A stretch of DNA of 16,423 bases from CAYTEH01 sp964436765 (lineage in GTDB: Bacteria > Patescibacteriota > Gracilibacteria > Peribacterales > Peribacteraceae), in contig CAYTEH010000031.1 of NCBI GenBank assembly GCA_964436765.1, forward strand, positions 1 through 16,423, read 5' to 3'. The stretch's first letter is position 1. Every line of letters begins with the position of its first letter. Positions 11,700 to 16,423 of the stretch are shown piece after piece. A program made the position numbers and the translations under genes. The notes beneath the pieces were generated by a model, which was not told the DNA's origin, did no database searches, and worked only from the letters and a program-made list of their open reading frames with translations.

Positions 11700-12683
11700 A
11701 TGAAGAAGGATGCCTCTTTCGCGTTTGAATGGGCGTATGCGCTGGCGACGCTCTGCTTCGGCTTCGGCCTTTTTTTGGATGGCTGGGCACATAATCACTT
11801 GGAGTCGAGCCTGGAGAGCTTCTTCACGCCCTGGCACGCGGTGTTTTACGCTGGGTACACGTTCTCCGCGCTGGCCATGTTTGGGTGGATCCTCTCTCGC
11901 AGGCGTGGCGGTTCCTTTTTCCAGGCCGTCCCTGTGGGTCACGGGCTCTCCGTTGTCGGCATTGTGCTTTTCGCGCTCGGGGGAGTTGCCGACATGAACT
12001 GGCACCTGATCTTCGGAATCGAAGCCGATATCGAGGCGCTCCTCAGCCCCAGTCACCTGTTGCTCGCTGCAGGCATGCTGCTGATGGTGACGGGCGGCAT
12101 GCGGCATCACTTTGCGACGAGGGCACCCGGGTTGCGTCAGCACTTCGTCTCGGCATTCCCGTTGATCGCGTCCATGACGTTGATCGTGGCGGTGCTCACC
12201 TTCATGACCCAGTTTTTGCATCACACGCAGATCGCGGCGTTCGGCGACCTCCCCAGCGATACCGTTGGCGCACAGGCGAAATCGCTCTCGTCCATGTTGA
12301 TTTTCTCGATCGTGCTCACCGGGACGGTGTCGGCAGCGCTCCGCCAAACACGCCGGCTCCCCTTCGGCACGCTTACCTTTATGATGACGGCGGTGGTCTC
12401 GGCGCTGGCCCTGATGCAATACGGGACCGAGTGCATTCCGGCGGCGCTTCTCGCGGGACTCGCATGTGACCTGTACCTGGAATTCACGAAGCCTTCCGTC
12501 GCGCGCTGGCGGCTGCTCCTCTTTTTGCTGCCGACGCTCTATTACGGGCTCATGTTCCTGATGCTCATCGCGGTGCGCGGCACCTGGTGGAGCGTGCACA
12601 TGTGGACGGGGGCGGTTGTCTACGGCGGGTTCGCGGGGTTGTTGGTCGGGGCGGTAGCCTGGCCGGTGACCAAAAAGGGCTAG
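11700..12683 (+). CDS. Polytopic membrane protein with conserved-looking His/Asp/Glu residues, unknown function
   Basis: The 327-residue protein has about eight hydrophobic segments and no signal peptide. Polar residues cluster in or beside the membrane segments: D27, H31 and H33 (DGWAHNH), H46 (TPWHAVFYAGY), D98 and H102 (ADMNWHLIFG), E108, D110 and H119 (EADIEALLSPSHLLLA), HH in TQFLHHTQ, and H in WSVHMWTG. Such intramembrane His/Asp/Glu sets are typical of metal- or haem-binding or proton-moving proteins, but I cannot assign a family. It diverges from rplU. TAGCAT at 11673-11678 is a weak -10 candidate. Its last codons (AAG GGC TAG) run into the hexamer repeat, which supplies the stop. Confidence 0.8.
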   Translation: MKKDASFAFEWAYALATLCFGFGLFLDGWAHNHLESSLESFFTPWHAVFYAGYTFSALAMFGWILSRRRGGSFFQAVPVGHGLSVVGIVLFALGGVADMNWHLIFGIEADIEALLSPSHLLLAAGMLLMVTGGMRHHFATRAPGLRQHFVSAFPLIASMTLIVAVLTFMTQFLHHTQIAAFGDLPSDTVGAQAKSLSSMLIFSIVLTGTVSAALRQTRRLPFGTLTFMMTAVVSALALMQYGTECIPAALLAGLACDLYLEFTKPSVARWRLLLFLLPTLYYGLMFLMLIAVRGTWWSVHMWTGAVVYGGFAGLLVGAVAWPVTKKG

Positions 12684-12763
12684 GGCTAGGGTTAGGGTTA
12701 GGGCTAGGAATGAAACAATGATCACGTGTTGTCGTATGTCATACCTAGTCCTAGCCCTGGTCC
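12677..12763. repeat. Inverted TTAGGG/CTAGGG repeat after the membrane-protein gene; G-quadruplex motif
   Basis: The left arm 12677-12709 is GGGCTA, GGGCTA, GGGTTA, GGGTTA, GGGCTA, GGA: five GGG runs with exactly 3-nt loops, a canonical G-quadruplex motif on the plus strand. The right arm 12743-12763, read on the other strand, is GGACCA, GGGCTA, GGACTA, GGT. The 33-nt loop is unrelated. The stop codon of the upstream gene is part of the first hexamer. msrA starts 32 nt after the right arm. Confidence 0.85.
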
Positions 12764-12780
12764 TTTTGCTCACGTAACTG

Positions 12781-12789
12781 TGATAGGCT
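12781..12789 (+). promoter_or_regulatory. Weak extended -10 candidate for msrA
   Basis: TGA followed by TAGGCT (12784-12789), ending 6 nt before the msrA ATG. Only 3 of 6 match TATAAT, but the layout copies that of the gene at 7606. No -35. Confidence 0.25.
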
Positions 12790-12795
12790 GAGCGT

Positions 12796-13287
12796 ATGGA
12801 AAATGTGAATGCGCGCACCGAAACAGCTACCTTCGCCGCCGGTTGCTTCTGGGGCGTGGAGGACGTATTCATGGGCCTGAAAGGCGTCATTGCGACCGAA
12901 GTCGGCTACACGGGCGGGACGACGGAGAATCCGACGTACAAAGACGTCTGCAATAAAAATACGGGGCATGCGGAAGCGCTGAAGATCACATTCGATCCGT
13001 CGGCGATTTCGTACAATGAGCTGCTCGATTTCTTCTGGCGCATGCACGACCCCACCACGTTCAACCGTCAGGGGCCCGATGTCGGATCACAGTACCGGAG
13101 CGCCATCTTCACGCATTCCGAGGAACAGGCGCGCGCCGCAGCGGAGTCCAAGGCGAAGGCGCAGGCGCGTTTCCCCAAGAAGATCGTCACGGTCATCGAG
13201 CCGGCGCCGGTGTTCTACCCCGCGGAGGAATACCATCAGAAATATTTCCAGAAGAACGGGGGCGGATCCTGTCATATCATTCGTTAA
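12796..13287 (+). CDS. msrA: Peptide methionine sulfoxide reductase MsrA
   Basis: MsrA reduces the S-form of methionine sulfoxide in proteins, using thioredoxin for recycling. The catalytic motif GCFWG is at residues 16-20 (Cys17). It is followed by GVIATEVGYTGG, NPTYKDVCNKNTGHAEALKI, FWRMHDPTTFNRQGPDVGSQYRS and the C-terminal YPAEEYHQKYF, all standard. A Cys near the end (GGGSCHIIR) is a likely resolving Cys. The 163-residue length is normal for a single-domain MsrA; no MsrB domain is fused. The start lies 6 nt after a weak extended -10, with no Shine-Dalgarno. It is followed by a TTAGGG-like inverted repeat shared with the convergent MscS-type gene. Confidence 0.96.
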   Translation: MENVNARTETATFAAGCFWGVEDVFMGLKGVIATEVGYTGGTTENPTYKDVCNKNTGHAEALKITFDPSAISYNELLDFFWRMHDPTTFNRQGPDVGSQYRSAIFTHSEEQARAAAESKAKAQARFPKKIVTVIEPAPVFYPAEEYHQKYFQKNGGGSCHIIR

Positions 13288-13319
13288 AAAGGCCTTGTGA
13301 ACATTTTCTGGAACCGGAT

Positions 13320-13404
13320 GGGGTTAGGATTAGGGCTAGGAAAAGCTTAAAAACCGGGTTTGATGTAATTCAAATCCTAGCCCTAGCCCGAACCCTAGCC
13401 CTTT
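13320..13404. repeat. Inverted TTAGGG/CTAGGG repeat between msrA and the MscS-type gene
   Basis: The left arm 13320-13341 is GGGTTA, GGATTA, GGGCTA, GGA after a leading G. The right arm 13375-13404, read on the minus strand, is GGGCTA, GGGTTC, GGGCTA, GGGCTA, GGA. That gives four GGG runs with 3-nt loops, a canonical G-quadruplex motif on the minus strand. The 33-nt loop is A/T-rich. It sits between convergent genes, and the right arm contains the TAG stop of the channel gene (13397-13395). Confidence 0.85.
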
Positions 13405-13949
13405 CGCGAGTAATTAATGATCACGCCGTTGCTCAGCGCCCCGTTCGGCATGATGATCTGCATGCCGTTCTCGCCCGTGAGCATCGTGTAGAAGATCTCG
13501 ATGCGTTCAACTCTTCCCCTCTTCGTCAGCGCTTCGATGTCGTCGCCCACTTTGAAGGGTTTGAAGAACAGAATCAGGATGCCGCCGGCGAGGTTGGCAA
13601 GGCTGCCTTGCAGCGACATGCCCACCGCGAGCGTGGTCGCGCCGAGGAAGGCGATAAAGGACGTGGTCTGCACTCCCACCATCGCAGCCACCGAGAGCAG
13701 AATCATGATTTTCAGGACGATGCCGATGGCGCTCTGGAAGAAAATCGAGACCGTCGTATCGACATGGCGCACGCGCATCATCCGTTCCGCGGCCATCACC
13801 GCGAATCCCACAAGCCGGAAGCCGATCCAGAGCGTGATGAGCGCGAGGAGCACGCGCGGCAGGTATCCGAGGAGCATGGTCCCGAACGGCGCGGCAAGTT
13901 CGGCGATTTTCTGCTGGGTGAACATCAGGCTGTGCGGAATGGAAGCCAA
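13395..13949 (-). CDS. MscS-family mechanosensitive channel, truncated before the C-terminal domain
   Basis: MscS channels open under membrane tension and release solutes after osmotic downshock. Visible here are N-terminal membrane helices (TMLLGYLPRVLLALITLWIG and MILLSVAAMVGV), the pore helix region LAVGMSLQGSLANLAGGILI, and the beta domain FFKPFKVGDDIEA...GENGMQIIMPNGALSNGVIINYSRKG. E. coli MscS (286 aa) continues after the equivalent NFSREP with an alpha/beta cage domain of about 100 residues. Here the protein stops at once (184 aa), with the TAG supplied by the CTAGGG repeat. It may be a minimal channel or a damaged one. ATG 13949 lies only 3 nt from the -10; ATG 13925 (MFTQQKIAE) may be the real start. 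Confidence 0.85.
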   Translation of the reverse strand: MASIPHSLMFTQQKIAELAAPFGTMLLGYLPRVLLALITLWIGFRLVGFAVMAAERMMRVRHVDTTVSIFFQSAIGIVLKIMILLSVAAMVGVQTTSFIAFLGATTLAVGMSLQGSLANLAGGILILFFKPFKVGDDIEALTKRGRVERIEIFYTMLTGENGMQIIMPNGALSNGVIINYSRKG

Positions 13950-13952
13950 AAG

Positions 13953-13960
13953 AGTATACT
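13953..13960. promoter_or_regulatory. Palindromic -10 shared by the MscS-type gene and dipZ
   Basis: AGTATACT is its own complement and gives TATACT (5 of 6) on both strands: 13955-13960 toward dipZ and 13958-13953 toward the channel gene. dipZ starts 23 nt downstream. For the channel gene, ATG 13925 would have a leader of about 20 nt. Confidence 0.5.
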
Positions 13961-13983
13961 AAAATCCTTCTCTCGTTGCACGC

Positions 13984-15932
13984 ATGTTTTCGCTGGTTAT
14001 CGCGCTATTCATCGCTGGTCTTCTGACGATTCTCCTGCCCTGCATTCTTCCGCTCGTGCCGATCGTCCTGGGCGTCAGTGTTGCGGGCCAGAACAGATGG
14101 AGGCCGCTCGTGCTCATCACCGGCATGCTGCTGAGCTTCGTGGGTTCGATCTTCATCCTGAACGTGGTACTGGCGCAGTTCATAGAGCTTTCAACGTACA
14201 TCCACATCGCGTCCTACTACCTGCTGCTCTTGTTCGGGCTCGGATTCCTGTTCCATAGCCGCTGGCTGCAGCGGGCGGGCGCCATCGNNNNNNNNNNNNN
14301 NNNNNNNNNNNNNNNNNNNNNNNNNNNNNNNNNNNNNNNNNNNNNNNNNNNNNNNNNNNNNNNNNNNNNNNNNNNNNNNNNNNNNNNTTCGGGCTCGGAT
14401 TCCTGTTCCATAGCCGCTGGCTGCAGCGGGCGGGCGCCATCGCCGGAGGGTTCTTCTTTTGGGAGAAGGGCATCGTTCCCGTCGCTCTCGCGATGGTTGC
14501 CGGGGTGATCGCGATGGAAATCGGAGGGCGCGTCGCAGCAAAAATCCAGGAGCTGGGAGCGAACGTCCAGACGTCCGTCAGGGGCGAATTCGGAGACCGG
14601 ACGTTGCTTTCATCCTTCATCATCGGTCTCACAATGGGGCTCGTGTGGGCACCGTGCGCCGGCCCCGCACTCGGCTTCGTGTTGGTGCTTGTCCAGCGCG
14701 AACCCGGATTCACCGCACTTCTGTATTTGATCGCGTACGCGGCCGGCGCCGCCATTCCCCTGCTCCTTATCGGCTACGGCGGTCAGTATGCGGTGCGGTC
14801 GGCGCGCGCGGTGAGCCACCACAGCGGCTTCATCAAGCAGGTTGCGGGTGTGTTTCTGATCCTCACCGCTATCGCGCTCTCGTTCAACGCATCGCAGAAG
14901 CTGCAGGTATGGTTCGCGGAGAACACCGGCTTCGGCTCGTTTGCGGATAGTCTGGAGAAGTCGCTTTTCGGGTACGGAGCGGATGAAATGCGGGCGCCGA
15001 CGGGCGACCGACTGCCCGTGCTTGGGAGTGCGCCCGAGGAGTTCGTGAGGCCCGGACAATGGTTCAACAGCACGCCTGTGAAGCTTTCCGATCTTCGGGG
15101 CAAAGTCGTGCTCATCGACTTCTGGACCTACAGCTGCATCAACTGCATCCGCACGCTCCCGTACATCGAGGCGTACTGGAACAATTACAAGGACCAACCG
15201 TTTGTGCTCATCGGCGTGCATACGCCCGAGTTTGTGTTCGAGAAGAGCCCAAAGAACGTACAGATGGCCATCGACGAGCACGGGCTCACGTATCCGGTGG
15301 TGCAAGACAACGACTTCGGTACCTGGGAGGCGTTCGATAACCATTACTGGCCCGCGAAGTATCTGATCGATGCGCAGGGCAATATTCGTTACAGGCACTT
15401 CGGCGAAGGCTCGTACGAGGAGACGGCGCAGGCAATCGAGAGCCTGCTCGCCGAGATCGGCGCCGATACCGGCTCGGGCATCACACTGCCCGCCGAGACG
15501 CCGGCGTACGGGAAGCCGGTGACGCGCGAGACGTACCTGGGCCCACGCAGCTGGAACGCGCTCGGCAATGCGAAGGGCGCGCCGTCGGATGACTCTGTCA
15601 CGTACCGGGTACCGACGGAGCTGACACTCCATTCGTACTATCTTGGCGGCACGTGGCAGGTTGCCGATGACGAACGTCAGGTACTGCACAGCGACGAGGG
15701 GGAAATTCGCATACGCGCGCAGGGAGGTGAAGTGAATCTTGTGCTCGGCCTCGAGGATGGCGCGGCGCCGGTGAAAGCGGACGTGATCGTCGACGGAAAA
15801 CAGTTCAAATCCTTCATCATCGACCGGCATGATCTCTATAATTTATATAAGGGTGAATACGGCGAGCATGATGTGAGCCTGAAAATCCACGGCAAAGGAG
15901 TCGCGGGGTACGCTTATACGTTCGGATCATAA
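13984..15932 (+). CDS. dipZ: DipZ-type fusion: CcdA membrane domain, thioredoxin domain, C-terminal beta domain
   Basis: DipZ-type proteins pass electrons from cytoplasmic thioredoxin across the membrane to an outward-facing thioredoxin-like domain. The gene is interrupted by 100 N and a repeated 55 bp (14233-14287 equals 14388-14442). Removing 155 nt restores one frame of 597 residues. The CcdA part (about residues 1-265) has LPCILPLVPIVLG (Cys20) and WAPCAGPALG (Cys173 after collapse), the usual redox pair. The thioredoxin part holds WTYSCINCIR (Cys333 and Cys336), then VHTPEFVFEK and the YLIDAQGNIRYRHFGEG strand. The last ~140 residues match the carbohydrate-binding-like C-terminal domain known from mycobacterial DipZ. 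It could supply reducing power for exported proteins. A hairpin terminator follows at 15951. Confidence 0.92.
14233..14442. other. Scaffold gap of 100 N with duplicated 55-bp flanks
   Basis: N runs from 14288 to 14387. The 55 bases before it (14233-14287) are identical to the 55 after it (14388-14442). The two copies are 155 nt apart, which is not a multiple of three, yet collapsing them makes dipZ continuous. The simplest reading is two contig ends that overlap but were scaffolded with a default gap. Confidence 0.95.
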
Positions 15933-15950
15933 GTATTTTGGGCACGAAGA

Positions 15951-15975
15951 AGCCGCTGACAGAGTGTCAGCGGCT
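15951..15975. terminator. Bidirectional hairpin terminator between dipZ and the 119-aa gene
   Basis: AGCCGCTGACA (15951-15961), loop GAG, TGTCAGCGGCT (15965-15975): a perfect 11-bp stem between convergent genes. No long U-tract follows on either strand, so efficiency is uncertain. Confidence 0.7.
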
Positions 15976-15981
15976 CTCCGC

Positions 15982-16341
15982 TCATTCGTCGTTCTCTTCT
16001 CGCTGATTGAAGAATTTTATTCTCCAGACCTGTAACACAGTTTCAATTTTGAAGCCGACAATGATCCCGACTGGAATGCATACTGCTGCACTCGTTGCAG
16101 TTTCATTATCAAACGCGTACTGGATGCCCCATGCAGCAGCAGAGGCCACTGCAATTGCGGCTATCCATAGGACATGGGCTTTTGACAATTGCTGAAGCGC
16201 AATCCAATTGCGACGGTCAATATAGTTTTCCCAACCATCGCGAAATTCGGGGATCCATCTGCGGATGCAGGCCACAGTCAGGACTGCGGCCACGATCATG
16301 ATTACAACATACAGAGTGGCCATCAAATTTTCTTCGGTCAT
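15982..16341 (-). CDS. Small membrane protein of unknown function (119 aa)
   Basis: I do not recognise this gene. It encodes three hydrophobic segments: residues 7-25 (MATLYVVIMIVAAVLTVAC), about 55-73 (AHVLWIAAIAVASAAAW) and about 82-100 (TSAAVCIPVGIIVGFKI). An amphipathic stretch with many Trp/Arg lies between the first two (RRWIPEFRDGWENYIDRRNW), and the tail is charged. The start at 16341 is well supported by a Shine-Dalgarno AAAGGAG (16354-16348) spaced 6 nt, one of the few clear ones in this window. Base composition is visibly lower in GC than most neighbours, hinting at an acquired or fast-evolving gene. Confidence 0.75.
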   Translation of the reverse strand: MTEENLMATLYVVIMIVAAVLTVACIRRWIPEFRDGWENYIDRRNWIALQQLSKAHVLWIAAIAVASAAAWGIQYAFDNETATSAAVCIPVGIIVGFKIETVLQVWRIKFFNQREENDE

Positions 16342-16347
16342 GAGATT

Positions 16348-16354
16348 CTCCTTT
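16348..16354 (-). promoter_or_regulatory. Shine-Dalgarno of the 119-aa membrane protein
   Basis: AAAGGAG on the minus strand, 6 nt before ATG 16341. It decides this start over the in-frame ATG at 16323 and contrasts with the lack of such sites at most other genes here. Confidence 0.75.
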
Positions 16355-16377
16355 ATGGAATTGGGAATGAGCGGTCA

Positions 16378-16388
16378 GGTATCATACC
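16378..16388. promoter_or_regulatory. Palindromic -10 for divergent genes at 16341 (-) and 16395 (+)
   Basis: GGTATCATACC gives TATCAT on the plus strand (16380-16385) and TATGAT on the minus strand (16386-16381), each 5 of 6. Plus-strand transcription would start about 3 nt before ATG 16395. The minus-strand leader would be about 33 nt with a Shine-Dalgarno. Confidence 0.45.
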
Positions 16389-16394
16389 CCTTGT

Positions 16395-16423
16395 ATGAGC
16401 AAAGATCACATTGAGAAGATCGT
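16395..16423 (+). CDS. Start of a further gene, cut by the window edge
   Basis: ATG at 16395 opens a frame MSKDHIEKI that continues past the end of the window. It lies 9 nt after TATCAT, the layout expected of a leaderless gene. Only nine codons are visible, so no function can be given. Confidence 0.4.

Noticed and set aside
12677..12706. Eukaryotic telomere contamination or chromosome end
   Set aside because: The TTAGGG-like arrays are short, degenerate, inverted in pairs and lie between bacterial genes on continuous sequence, so they are neither contamination nor a true telomere.
11697..12890. 397-codon minus-strand ORF opposite the membrane protein and msrA
   Set aside because: It runs across two real genes, an intergenic repeat and a promoter region; its His/Arg/Glu-rich product has no domain character.
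14610..15830. 406-codon minus-strand ORF opposite dipZ
   Set aside because: Shadow of the DipZ coding sequence, which has clear redox motifs.

Overview
This window looks like a piece of a compact, GC-rich bacterial chromosome. It uses the standard genetic code: TGA works as a stop in the first small gene, the VanW gene, the lipoprotein gene and miaA, so the UGA recoding of Gracilibacteria does not apply. Serine-rich lipoprotein linkers, a VanW/YoaR-type secreted protein, many short genes of unknown function and in-frame palindromic inserts suggest a Patescibacteria (CPR) genome, perhaps the Peribacteria/Peregrinibacteria group. That placement is an inference with modest confidence.

Layout. 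Positions 1-3163 (+) hold a small unknown protein, a VanW-domain protein, a Ser-rich lipoprotein and a small membrane protein, probably an envelope cluster. A 106-bp paired palindrome (3165-3270) separates them from two minus-strand unknown genes (3272-3919 and 4022-5017). Just upstream of the second is a tiny promoter/25-codon ORF/terminator unit (5032-5194). Next come recG (-), two small unknown plus-strand genes, miaA (-), clpP (+), tgt (+), rplU (-), a multi-His membrane protein (+), msrA (+), a truncated MscS-type channel (-), a DipZ-type CcdA-thioredoxin fusion (+), and a small membrane protein (-). A new gene starts at the right edge. Conserved housekeeping genes (recG, miaA, clpP, tgt, rplU) are scattered on both strands. 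msrA and dipZ suggest protection of proteins, especially exported ones, against oxidation.

The most unusual content is the repeats. Three intergenic regions carry imperfect inverted repeats whose arms are degenerate TTAGGG/CTAGGG hexamer arrays (10021-10111, 12677-12763, 13320-13404). A related structure built of octamers lies at the recG end (5211-5317), a single octamer arm lies before clpP (9332-9369), and a 9-nt version sits in frame inside tgt (10642-10717). At four genes the repeat arm meets or supplies the stop codon, and in the MscS gene it coincides with loss of the C-terminal domain. A second palindrome family is inserted in frame in recG and miaA and encodes PxLS(N/K)AEG.

Other points: Tgt appears to have lost all four zinc ligands; several start codons lie 6-9 nt after a -10-like hexamer, suggesting leaderless mRNAs; two divergent gene pairs share a palindromic -10; and the 100-N gap in dipZ is flanked by an exact 55-bp duplication whose collapse restores one reading frame. 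No tRNA, rRNA, CRISPR array or transposase gene was seen. No gene-free stretch exceeds 300 bases; the longest (5018-5312) is described below.
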